A program made the position numbers and the translations under genes. The notes beneath the pieces are model-generated. The model worked only from the letters and a program-made list of their open reading frames with translations. It searched no databases and was not told the origin of the DNA. Positions 1-9,029 of a stretch of 10,570 nucleotides of DNA are shown piece by piece. This stretch comes from DAOUEH01 sp034430515 (GTDB taxonomy: Bacteria; Chloroflexota; Dehalococcoidia; Dehalococcoidales; RBG-16-60-22): NCBI GenBank assembly GCA_034430515.1, contig DAOUEP010000067.1:1-10570 (forward strand), in the 5' to 3' direction. The number at the start of each line of letters is the position of its first letter. The first letter of the stretch is position 1.

Positions 1-144
1 CAACATACAGCTACTGGTGAAATAGAGATTGTTGATGTTCCCGTAGCACAGAAGCCTATTCTCGTTTCTCGTATTCCGAATAATTTGGGGATAGTCATTA
101 AGTCAGATTTACTTAAAGATTTTGAAGCTGTATTTAATAAATAA
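1..144 (+). CDS. C-terminal 47 residues of an unrecognised AT-rich gene
   Basis: An open frame runs from the left edge to the TAA at 142-144. The visible tail ends in SDLLKDFEAVFNK; I recognise no domain and assign no function. It is not the expected carA: nothing resembles the C-terminal part of a glutamine amidotransferase. The stretch is about 34% GC by hand count, with codons such as AAT, ATT and AAA. carB, starting 16 bases later, uses almost only G- or C-ending codons. The stop overlaps the carB Shine-Dalgarno, so the two genes should share a transcript. The composition suggests acquired DNA. A misassembled join is an alternative, but the carB ribosome-binding site being part of the AT-rich segment argues mildly against it. 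Confidence 0.65.
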   Translation, partial: QHTATGEIEIVDVPVAQKPILVSRIPNNLGIVIKSDLLKDFEAVFNK

Positions 145-148
145 GGAG
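143..148 (+). promoter_or_regulatory. Shine-Dalgarno of carB
   Basis: AAGGAG overlaps the TAA stop of the upstream gene and lies 12 bases before the carB ATG. The spacing is longer than usual. No better in-frame start lies closer, and the N-terminus MPPKPSKVLIIGSGP matches the normal start of the CarB family. Confidence 0.55.
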
Positions 149-160
149 CAATCATCTTAA

Positions 161-3393
<3,233 letters not shown>

Positions 3394-3397
<4 letters not shown>

Positions 3398-4200
3398 AGC
3401 AGACCACCGCCGCCATAACCTCCGCCCAGGAAGTAACGCGGGAGGCCCGCCTCCTCTGGCTGGAGGCCCCGGAGATTGCCCGCGCCGCCCGGCCGGGGCA
3501 GTTCGTCATGGTGCGCTGCGGCCCCGATGCTTACCTCCCCCGCCCCTTCAGCGTCCACCGCACCGACGGCGACAACCTGGCCCTGCTCTTCAGCGTCGTC
3601 GGCGGGGGCACGCGCTGGCTCAGCGCCCGCAAAAAGGGCGAAACGCTCTCTGTCTTCGGGCCGCTGGGCAACGGCTTCACCATCAAGCCCAACGCCAGGA
3701 ATATCCTGCTGGTGGCCGGGGGCATCGGCCTGGCGCCGCTGGTCTTTCTGGCCGATATTGCCGCCGCTTCCGGCCAAAAAGTAACCCTGATTTCCGGCGC
3801 CCGCGACGCCGGCTGCCTCCTGCCCATAGCCTCTCCCCAGCGCCTCTACGACGGCGGCGCGCTGCCCGCCAGCCTCCACTGCATCACCGCCACCGAGGAC
3901 GGCTCCGAGGGCTTCAAGGGGCTGGCCACCCGGCTCATCCCCGCCTACTGCGACGGTATCGACCAGGTCTTCGCCTGCGGGCCGGCGGCCATGTACCGGA
4001 CGATGGCGAAAATGCCGGAGCTTAAGAAAATACCCGTTCAGGTATCGCTGGAGGCAGTCATGGGCTGCGGCACGGGTGTCTGCTACGGCTGCACGATTAA
4101 GACAAAGAATGGCCTGAGGCAGGTGTGTAAAGACGGGCCGGTGTTCGAGCTGGGGGAGCTTGAAATCAGCTTTGACAACCTTACCCGGCAGGCTCTATAA
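3394..4200 (+). CDS. pyrK: Dihydroorotate dehydrogenase B (NAD+), electron-transfer subunit PyrK
   Basis: This 268-residue FAD and [2Fe-2S] protein passes electrons from the PyrD-type catalytic subunit to NAD+ in pyrimidine synthesis. Visible signatures in order: the flavin-binding RPFS (50-53), the nucleotide-binding GGIGLAPL (109-116), the ACGP segment typical of ferredoxin-reductase-like folds (194-197), and the C-terminal iron-sulfur loop with Cys225, Cys230, Cys233 and Cys245 (C-x4-C-x2-C-x11-C). That spacing is characteristic of PyrK. The ATG overlaps the carB stop as ATGA, with AGGGGG five bases upstream, so translation is probably coupled to carB. No pyrD lies beside it. The fold is shared with sulfide dehydrogenase/NfnA-type subunits, but the pyrimidine neighbour and cysteine loop favour PyrK. 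Confidence 0.92.
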
Positions 4201-4238
4201 TAAATAAGGATAAAACACGCGCAAAGAGGTGATGCGTT

Positions 4239-4358
4239 ATGGCAAATCAGGTCGGCAAGCGATACCGTTGCGCCAAATGCGGCGCCGAGATGATTATCAC
4301 CAAGGGAGGCAGCGGCACCATCACCTGCTGCGGGCAGCCCATGGAACAGAAACAATAA
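4239..4358 (+). CDS. Desulforedoxin-like small iron protein, copy 1
   Basis: This 39-residue protein begins MANQVGKRYRCAKCGAEM and contains a second cysteine pair in TITCCGQPM. The four cysteines, Cys11, Cys14, Cys30 and Cys31 (C-x2-C ... C-C), plus the length and the Tyr-x-Cys and CCG-x-x-M context, match desulforedoxin and the N-terminal domain of desulfoferrodoxin. Those bind one iron by four cysteines and act in electron transfer or superoxide defence in anaerobes. The catalytic superoxide-reductase domain is absent. The gene starts 38 bases after pyrK with GAGGTG nine bases before the ATG, and an almost identical gene follows 27 bases later. Its electron partner is not evident. Co-transcription with carB-pyrK is inferred from spacing. 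Confidence 0.85.
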   Translation: MANQVGKRYRCAKCGAEMIITKGGSGTITCCGQPMEQKQ

Positions 4359-4372
4359 CCAACCCACCGACC

Positions 4373-4378
4373 AGGAGG
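4373..4378 (+). promoter_or_regulatory. Shine-Dalgarno that fixes the GTG start of the second desulforedoxin
   Basis: AGGAGG stands seven bases before the GTG at 4386. It decides the start, because no ATG occurs upstream of the first cysteine motif, and the residues after the GTG (ASQLGKRYRC) align with copy 1. Confidence 0.75.
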
Positions 4379-4385
4379 ACAGCAA

Positions 4386-4529
4386 GTGGCCAGCCAACTG
4401 GGAAAAAGATACCGCTGCTCAAAATGTAATACCGAAGCCCTCTGCACCAAGGCCGGTGACGGCGAGCTTACCTGCTGCGACCAGCCCATGGCAGTACAGG
4501 AAGCCCGCCCCATCCCGTCGTCGGACTAG
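4386..4529 (+). CDS. Desulforedoxin-like small iron protein, copy 2 (GTG start)
   Basis: This 47-residue paralogue of the preceding gene begins (M)ASQLGKRYRCSKCNTE. It keeps the four-cysteine pattern (Cys11, Cys14, Cys30, Cys31), so one rubredoxin-type Fe(Cys)4 site is expected. It differs in three ways: an extra cysteine at position 20, Asp in place of the Gly normally following the CC pair (CCDQPM), and an eight-residue longer tail (EARPIPSSD). The alignment with copy 1 is gap-free over the first 35 residues, which points to local tandem duplication followed by divergence. It is the last gene of the plus-strand run before the convergent rpsT. The specific function is unknown. Confidence 0.82.
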   Translation: MASQLGKRYRCSKCNTEALCTKAGDGELTCCDQPMAVQEARPIPSSD

Positions 4530-4554
4530 GTCCGCCCCAACCCGGCCGGGTCAG

Positions 4555-4572
4555 TCCGGGCGGCCCCCCGGA
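4555..4572. terminator. Hairpin between converging genes, possible bidirectional terminator
   Basis: TCCGGG and CCCGGA form a perfect 6-bp stem around the 6-base loop CGGCCC. It sits in the 66 bases between the copy-2 desulforedoxin stop and the rpsT stop, where both transcripts must end. There is no T-run on either side, so it is not a canonical intrinsic terminator, and chance pairing in GC-rich DNA cannot be excluded. Confidence 0.35.
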
Positions 4573-4595
4573 TGACGGGGGTGCTGTATCTATTA

Positions 4596-4886
4596 TTACT
4601 CCGCCTCGGGCAGGGCCTTGGACCGGGCGTCCGCCTCGTTCAGCTTCTTCAGCAGCCGCGACTTGCGCCTTGCGGCGTTATTGGGGTGGAGTATTTTCTT
4701 CTCCGCCGCCTTATCCAGGGAGCTGACCGCCTCCGTCACCGCGGCCTGGGCCGCCTTGAGCTCGCCGCTAAAGACCAGCTTTTCCGCCTTGGTGATATTG
4801 GTCTTTACCTGGCTGCGGATGGCCTTGTTGCGCTGCTGCCTCCGCGAGGCGACCCGCGTCTGTTTTTCCGCCGATTTACTCGTCAA
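4596..4886 (-). CDS. rpsT: 30S ribosomal protein S20 (bS20), UUG start
   Basis: This 96-residue, Lys/Arg/Ala-rich helical protein binds 16S rRNA early in assembly of the small subunit. Family features are RVASRRQQRNKAIRSQVKT near the N-terminus and the conserved core KAAEKKILHPNNAARRKSRL, followed by a short acidic tail. The start codon is TTG (complement of 4884-4886), preceded six bases upstream by GGAGG inside the end of rel. No ATG or GTG gives a sensible alternative. The rel stop TGA overlaps this TTG by two bases, so S20 is probably translated by coupling to rel. The E. coli rpsT gene is also known to use UUG as part of its translational control, so the weak start may be functional here. 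Confidence 0.93.
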   Translation of the reverse strand: MTSKSAEKQTRVASRRQQRNKAIRSQVKTNITKAEKLVFSGELKAAQAAVTEAVSSLDKAAEKKILHPNNAARRKSRLLKKLNEADARSKALPEAE

Positions 4887-7150
4887 GGTTTACCTCCACT
4901 AGTTTTTTCCGGCGAGCCGCCGCCGCTCTTGCGGGACGGGGCGGCGCTCGGTTTGGCCGCCTCGTCCCCGACGCGGCTCACACTGGCGACGCCCTTGACG
5001 GCGTCGATTCGCTTCATAATCTGGCTCAGCTGGGCCAGCCCCTTGATTTCCAGGGTTAGAAATATGGTAATCGTCTGGCCGTCGCCGCCGGTCAGGTTGA
5101 CCGAGGTGATGTTGACCCCCTCCTCGGCGACGGCGGTGCTCACATCGCGCACCAGGCCCACCCGGTCCCAGGCCTCCACCTGCACGTTGACCGGGTAGTA
5201 GTCGTCGCCGTGGCCCCACTCCACCGGGACAAGGCGCTCCTTTTCGTCCTCGTTGACCACGTTGGGGCAGTCGGCGCGGTGGATGCTCACCCCGCGCGAG
5301 CGGGTGATGTAGCCGATGATTTTATCGCCGGGGACGGGGTGGCAGCAGCGGGCGATGGAGGTCACCAGGTCGCCCACGCCCAGCACCCGCACCGTCGTGG
5401 GGGCGGCCCGGGGCGCGGTGGTGGCCACTTCCTCCTGGGCCTTTTCGTCGTCCTCCCGCGCCGCCAGCTTGATGACAATCTGGTGGGCGGTGACGGTGCC
5501 GTTGCCCACCGCCGCCAGAAAGTCGTCCGGGTTGCTATAGCCAAACAGCTCGGCCAGGGCGGGGCGCTCCGTCTGGATGCCCAGGCGCTTGAGCTCCTTG
5601 TCCAGTATCTGGCGGCCGCGCTCGATGTTCTCCGCCCGCTCCTGCTTGTTGAACCACTGGCGTATCTTGGTCTTGGCGTGGGAGGTATGGACGTAGCCCA
5701 GGTTGGGGTTGAGCCAGTCCAAGCTGGGGCCGCGGTTGCCCTTGGCCGATATAATCTCGACGATGTCGCCGTTCTTGAGCTCGTAGTTGAAGGGCACCAG
5801 CTTGCCGTTGACCTTGGCCCCCACGCAGCGGTGGCCCAGGTCGGTATGGACGCGGTAGGCAAAGTCCAGGGGCGTGGCGCCGCGGGGCAGGTCTTTAATT
5901 TCGCCGCCGGGGGTGTAGACGAAGACCTGGTCGTTGAAGATGTCCGTCTTGACCGATTCCAGGAACTCCTCGTCGCCGGCCAGCTCGCGGTGCCAGTCGA
6001 TGAGCTGGCGCAGCCAGGCCACTCTGTCTTCGAACTGCATGTCCCGCTTGCCGCCCTCTTTATAGCGCCAGTGGGCGGCCACGCCGTACTCGGCCACGTG
6101 GTGCATGTCGTGGGTGCGTATCTGGATTTCCAGGGGCGTCTTGCCGAAGGCCATCACCGCCGTGTGCAGCGCCTGGTAGCCGTTGGACTTGGGGTTGGCG
6201 ATGTAGTCGTCGAAGGCGTCGGGGAGGGGGCGCCAGAGCGAGTGGATGACGCCGATGGCGCTGTAGCAATCGTGCACGTCCTTAACGAGCACCCTAAGGG
6301 CCAGGAGGTCGTAAATCTCGTCGAAGTGCCGCCCCAGGGCGGCGTAGCGCTCAATCTTCTGGTGGATGCTGTAGATGTGCTTGGGGCGGCCGGAGACATC
6401 GGCGACGATGCCGACTTTTTCAAATTCTTTCTTGAGCAGGTCGATTGCCTGGGCGATGAACTTCTCCCGCTGGTCGCGCCGGATGTCCACCAGCCGGGCG
6501 ATGCGCTGGTACTCCTGCGGCTGGAGGTAGCGGAAGGAGAAGTCTTCCAGCTGCCACTTGAGCTCCCAGATTCCCAGGCGGTGGGCCAGCGGGGCGAAGA
6601 TTTCCAGCGTCTCGCGGGCGTTGACCAGCTGGCGCTCCTTGGGGAGGGCGTCCAGGGTGCGCATGTTGTGCAGCCTATCGGCCAGCTTGATGAAGACGAC
6701 GCGGAGGTCTTCGGCCATGGCCACCAGCATCTTGCGGATGTTCTCCGCCTGCGAGCCCCCGGCGCCGCCGGAGGTGGCCAGCGAGACCTTGCCCAGCTTG
6801 GTAACGCCGTCGACGAGCTTGGCTATCTCCGGCCCGAACCTGGCCTCGATGTCGGCCAGGGGCACCAGAGTGTCCTCGGGGATATCGTGCAGCAGCGCCG
6901 CCGCCAGAGAGCTGGCGTCCAGCTGTAATTCGGCCAGGATGTAGGCCGTCTGGACGGGGTGCTCCAGGAAAGGCCCGCCGGAGAGGCGCGTCTGGCCGGC
7001 GTGCTTTTCGGCGGCAAAGTTATACGCCTCCTCGATAACGGGGAGCTTGTCCGGGGGGAGATATTCCCCGGCCTTTTCCAGCAGCCTGCTCAGTTCCATA
7101 ACGTCCCGCCCCAAGCCGGAAATAGAGCTATTGCTTACCTTTGTTTTCAT
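4883..7150 (-). CDS. rel: Bifunctional (p)ppGpp synthetase/hydrolase (Rel/SpoT family)
   Basis: This long RSH protein makes and degrades the alarmone (p)ppGpp on ribosomes. From the ATG at 7150 it has 755 residues. HD hydrolase: EHP near 63, LLHDIPEDT (87-94) and KLADRLHNMRTL (155-166), all intact, so hydrolysis is expected. Synthetase: RPKHIYSIHQKI (255-266), YDLLALRVLV (280-289), NPKSNGYQALHT (319-330) and EIQIRTHDMHHVAEYGVAAH (341-360). TGS follows at about 407-468, the conserved-cysteine region at RCCHPVPGDK (601-610) with DCPN (627-630), then ACT at about 652-727 and a Ser/Gly/Lys tail. The frame opens further to 7225, but the promoter at 7169-7197 would lie inside it, so the start is 7150 or 7099. 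The latter gives 738 residues, nearer the usual length. Neither has a strong Shine-Dalgarno. Confidence 0.95.
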   Translation of the reverse strand: MKTKVSNSSISGLGRDVMELSRLLEKAGEYLPPDKLPVIEEAYNFAAEKHAGQTRLSGGPFLEHPVQTAYILAELQLDASSLAAALLHDIPEDTLVPLADIEARFGPEIAKLVDGVTKLGKVSLATSGGAGGSQAENIRKMLVAMAEDLRVVFIKLADRLHNMRTLDALPKERQLVNARETLEIFAPLAHRLGIWELKWQLEDFSFRYLQPQEYQRIARLVDIRRDQREKFIAQAIDLLKKEFEKVGIVADVSGRPKHIYSIHQKIERYAALGRHFDEIYDLLALRVLVKDVHDCYSAIGVIHSLWRPLPDAFDDYIANPKSNGYQALHTAVMAFGKTPLEIQIRTHDMHHVAEYGVAAHWRYKEGGKRDMQFEDRVAWLRQLIDWHRELAGDEEFLESVKTDIFNDQVFVYTPGGEIKDLPRGATPLDFAYRVHTDLGHRCVGAKVNGKLVPFNYELKNGDIVEIISAKGNRGPSLDWLNPNLGYVHTSHAKTKIRQWFNKQERAENIERGRQILDKELKRLGIQTERPALAELFGYSNPDDFLAAVGNGTVTAHQIVIKLAAREDDEKAQEEVATTAPRAAPTTVRVLGVGDLVTSIARCCHPVPGDKIIGYITRSRGVSIHRADCPNVVNEDEKERLVPVEWGHGDDYYPVNVQVEAWDRVGLVRDVSTAVAEEGVNITSVNLTGGDGQTITIFLTLEIKGLAQLSQIMKRIDAVKGVASVSRVGDEAAKPSAAPSRKSGGGSPEKTSGGKP
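4892..4897 (-). promoter_or_regulatory. Shine-Dalgarno of rpsT inside the rel 3' end
   Basis: On the minus strand GGAGGT lies just before the overlapping rel stop and rpsT TTG start. It supports the TTG and shows that S20 translation begins within the rel reading frame. Confidence 0.75.
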
Positions 7151-7168
7151 AAAGTAGAGCGCCTTTTT

Positions 7169-7197
7169 AGTATAGCCCAAACCGGCGGGAGTGTAAA
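7169..7197 (-). promoter_or_regulatory. Sigma70-type promoter of rel-rpsT
   Basis: On the minus strand TTTACA (7197-7192), a 17-base spacer and TATACT (7174-7169) form a near-consensus promoter. The predicted first transcribed base is about 7162. That leaves only about 12 nt before the ATG at 7150, or about 63 nt before the ATG at 7099. It rules out the longer frame starting at 7225. Confidence 0.7.
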
Positions 7198-7231
7198 ACG
7201 CCTCCTTTATCCCAACCCCACCCACGGATTT

Positions 7232-7364
7232 TATTTCCCACCCAACCCTCCCTGTGGCATCCTGCCACCACTCGGTGGGGGTTTCCCACCCACCCTACGG
7301 GGGTAAGAGGGTGGTATCTCCGGGCTAAGCCGCGGCTGTGCCGAGGGTGGCCAGGGTGGGAATA
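7232..7364. repeat. Hairpin-rich intergenic element with imperfect terminal inverted repeats
   Basis: The outer arms are TATTTCCCACCC (7232-7243) and GGGTGGGAATA (7354-7364), complementary with one base missing. Inside are three hairpins. GTGGCA/TGCCAC is at 7254-7268 with a 3-base loop. CCACC/GGTGG is at 7265-7278 and competes with the first. CCACCCT/AGGGTGG is at 7290-7314. The motif TTTCCCACCCA occurs twice (7234-7244 and 7282-7292), with a looser relative (CCCAACCCCACCC) at 7211-7223. No protein is encoded. It could be a REP- or MITE-like dispersed repeat or a structured spacer; only comparison with the rest of the genome can tell. Confidence 0.45.
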
Positions 7365-7410
7365 GATAACTCAGATGGGGCGGAGGGCGGGAGGATTTCA
7401 CCCGCCTCCC

Positions 7411-7440
7411 TTTACATATCAACCGGAAATACGGTATTCT
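7411..7440 (+). promoter_or_regulatory. Sigma70-type promoter of hisS
   Basis: TTTACA (7411-7416), an 18-base spacer and TATTCT (7435-7440) predict a start near 7447, three bases before the hisS ATG. No Shine-Dalgarno is present between, so the message would be leaderless or nearly so. The TATAAT at 7446-7451 overlaps the start codon and has no matching -35. Confidence 0.55.
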
Positions 7441-7449
7441 AGCCTTATA

Positions 7450-8715
7450 ATGACCAGGGCAAAATCTTACCAGGCACCCCGCGGCACGGTGGACATCCTG
7501 CCGGAGGAGCAGCCCTACTGGCGCTACGTGGAGCAGGCTGCCGCCGCGGTCAGCCGCCGCTACGGCTACCGGCGCATCGATACCCCCGCCTTCGAGGAAA
7601 CGGGACTCTTTACCCGCAGCGTCGGCGAGGGCACCGATATCGTCGATAAGGAGATGTACACCTTCGACGACAAGGGCGGCAAGAGCCTGACCCTCCGCCC
7701 GGAGGGGACGGCCTCCGTCTGCCGGGCCTATATCCAGCACGGCATGGCCAACCTCGTCCAGCCGGTGCGGCTCTACTACCTGGCCTCGATATTCCGCTAC
7801 GAGCGCCCCCAGGCGGGGCGCTTCCGGGAGCACCACCAGTTCGGCTGCGAGGCCATCGGCGACGCCGACCCGGCCCTGGACGCCGAGGTCATCGACCTGG
7901 CCTGGCGCTTTTACCACGACCTGGGCCTGAGGGGGCTGGCCCTCCACCTCAACAGCATCGGCTGCCGCCAGTGCCGTCCGGCCTACCTGGAGGCCCTCAA
8001 GGCCTACTATAAAAAACACGCCGGCGAGCTCTGCCCCGACTGTCGGGTGCGGCTGGTCAGCAACCCCCTGCGCCTGCTGGACTGCAAGCAGCCCTCCTGC
8101 CAGCCGCTGGCCGACGCCGCCCCCACCGGCATCGGCTACCTGTGCGAACCCTGCGCCGGGCACTTCGCCGCGCTGGAAAGGCACCTGGGGCTGCTTAACA
8201 TCCCCTACGCGACGAACCACCGCATGGTGCGGGGCTTCGATTACTACACCCGCACCGTCTTTGAAATCCTGCCCCCCGACGCGGGCGGACAGGCGAGCCT
8301 CGGCGGCGGCGGCCGCTACGACGACCTCATCGAGGCGCTGGGGGGCAAGCCCGCCCCGGCCATCGGCTTTGCCGCCGGCATCGAGCGGATAATCCTCAAC
8401 CTCAAAAAGGCGGAGGTCGGCGTACCCGCCCTACCCGCCCTCCAGGTCTTCATCGCCTGCCTGGGCGAGGCCGCCCGGGACGAGGCCGTGCGGCTGGCGG
8501 CCCGCCTGCGCCAGTCGGGCATCGGCGTGGTGACGGCCACCGGCGGCAAGAGCCTCAAGGCCCAACTGCGCCAGGCCAACTCGCTGGGGGCGCGCTTTGC
8601 GGTGATTCTGGGGGAGGACGAGGTGCGGGCGGGCACGGCCACCCTGCGCGATATGGCCGGGGCCAGCCAGAAAACCGTGCCCCTGGACGAGCTGCCCCGC
8701 CGCCTGGCCGACTAG
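7450..8715 (+). CDS. hisS: Histidyl-tRNA synthetase
   Basis: This class II aminoacyl-tRNA synthetase of 421 residues charges tRNA-His in the cytosol and is normally a homodimer. Visible motifs: N-terminal PRGTVDILPEE (10-20); TLRPEGTASVCRAY (81-94); motif 2 as FRYERPQAGRFREHHQFG (115-132); the HisRS-specific VRGFDYYTRTVFEI (260-273); GGGGRYDDL (285-293); motif 3 as AIGFAAGIERII (304-315). The C-terminal anticodon-binding domain starts near 330. The insertion between motif 2 and the HisRS motif carries four cysteine pairs (172/175, 195/198, 212/217, 232/235). This cysteine-bearing insertion is seen in many bacterial HisRS and may bind zinc. The frame is open from 7375, but the family N-terminus and the promoter both point to ATG 7450. 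It is divergent from rel. Confidence 0.97.
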   Translation: MTRAKSYQAPRGTVDILPEEQPYWRYVEQAAAAVSRRYGYRRIDTPAFEETGLFTRSVGEGTDIVDKEMYTFDDKGGKSLTLRPEGTASVCRAYIQHGMANLVQPVRLYYLASIFRYERPQAGRFREHHQFGCEAIGDADPALDAEVIDLAWRFYHDLGLRGLALHLNSIGCRQCRPAYLEALKAYYKKHAGELCPDCRVRLVSNPLRLLDCKQPSCQPLADAAPTGIGYLCEPCAGHFAALERHLGLLNIPYATNHRMVRGFDYYTRTVFEILPPDAGGQASLGGGGRYDDLIEALGGKPAPAIGFAAGIERIILNLKKAEVGVPALPALQVFIACLGEAARDEAVRLAARLRQSGIGVVTATGGKSLKAQLRQANSLGARFAVILGEDEVRAGTATLRDMAGASQKTVPLDELPRRLAD

Positions 8716-8804
8716 CCCCCGCCCGTTTCCGTGAGAAAAATGTTACTTTGGGGCCATTACTTAACAGCCTTTTAAAAACTGGAACGTTATACTATAATAG
8801 AAGA

Positions 8805-8826
8805 ATAGACGCCAGGGTCTGTTTTT
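8805..8826 (+). terminator. Weak intrinsic terminator-like hairpin after hisS
   Basis: ATAGAC (8805-8810) pairs with GTCTGT (8817-8822) with one G-T pair across a 6-base loop, followed directly by TTTT and CTT. The shape fits an intrinsic terminator about 90 bases past the hisS stop, but the stem is short and poor in GC. The AT-rich stretch 8716-8880 holds nothing else I can support, apart from an isolated TATAAT at 8793-8798 without a -35 box. Confidence 0.35.
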
Positions 8827-8883
8827 CTTAACAAAAATACACGAATTCTACACTAATTATGTAAAATAGTACCTGAAAAGGGC

Positions 8884-8911
8884 TTGACAAACCCCTCGTA
8901 TGTGCTATAGT
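8884..8911 (+). promoter_or_regulatory. Strong sigma70-type promoter of the propeller gene
   Basis: TTGACA (8884-8889) matches the consensus -35 exactly. After 16 bases comes TATAGT (8906-8911). Transcription would begin near 8918, giving a leader of about 210 nt before the coding sequence at 9129. This is the best promoter in the window, consistent with an abundant surface protein. Confidence 0.75.
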
Positions 8912-8923
8912 GATTATGATATT

Positions 8924-8949
8924 AGGTATACCTTGTTTTAGGTATGCCT
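8924..8949 (+). promoter_or_regulatory. Twin palindromes forming a 10-bp hairpin at the mRNA 5' end
   Basis: AGGTATACCT (8924-8933) is a perfect palindrome. AGGTATGCCT (8940-8949) differs from it by one base, and their starts are 16 bases apart. In RNA the two copies pair over all 10 positions (nine Watson-Crick, one G-U) around the loop TGTTTT. They start about six bases after the predicted transcription start. As DNA they look like a repressor operator pair; as RNA like a 5' stabilising or switching stem. Sequence alone cannot decide. Confidence 0.6.
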
Positions 8950-8953
8950 TAGG

Positions 8954-8963
8954 AAAGGAGGTG
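8954..8963 (+). promoter_or_regulatory. Near-perfect Shine-Dalgarno of the leader reading frame
   Basis: AAAGGAGGTG is almost the full complement of the 16S rRNA 3' tail. The GGAGG core ends seven bases before the ATG at 8969. It is better spaced than the site of the main gene downstream. Confidence 0.6.
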
Positions 8964-8968
8964 GTGGT

Positions 8969-9025
8969 ATGACCGCAGCCCGCTGGGGCGAACGGGGCCA
9001 AGGCGCTCCGCTAATAGAACCTTAG
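8969..9025 (+). CDS. Possible 18-residue leader peptide
   Basis: ATG to TAG encodes 18 residues beginning MTAARWGERG and ending APLIEP. Support comes from the very strong Shine-Dalgarno and position inside the long leader of the propeller gene, in contrast to its lack of length. The peptide has no run of a single regulatory amino acid, no membrane segment and no known family. Its stop lies five bases before the stem-loop at 9030, so a terminating ribosome would cover the 5' arm of that stem. That fits a translation-sensing leader, but a chance frame next to a Shine-Dalgarno-like sequence is possible. Confidence 0.4.
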   Translation: MTAARWGERGQGAPLIEP

Positions 9026-9029
9026 ACGA

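Noticed and set aside
4201..4238. Terminator or promoter between pyrK and the first desulforedoxin
   Set aside because: Only 38 bases with a Shine-Dalgarno and no convincing hairpin or promoter boxes; read-through is more likely.
5210..6928. Long plus-strand open frame (572 codons)
   Set aside because: It lies opposite rel, whose RSH domains are unmistakable. The frame's low-complexity Val/Gly/Asp/Gln composition is typical of an antisense frame in GC-rich DNA.
7151..7225. Longer N-terminus for rel starting at 7225
   Set aside because: The extra residues (MGGVGIKEAFYTPAG...) precede the family start and contain the promoter boxes at 7169-7197, so they are not expected to be transcribed.
7375..7449. 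Longer N-terminus for hisS starting at 7375
   Set aside because: The added residues are not part of the HisRS family and overlap the predicted promoter; ATG 7450 fits the conserved N-terminus.
7446..7451. Perfect TATAAT before hisS
   Set aside because: It overlaps the hisS start codon and has no -35 box at the right distance; the TTTACA/TATTCT pair is more sensible.
8793..8798. Perfect TATAAT downstream of hisS as a promoter
   Set aside because: No acceptable -35 lies 16-18 bases upstream, and a terminator-like hairpin begins exactly at the predicted start. In AT-rich DNA such a hexamer is expected by chance.
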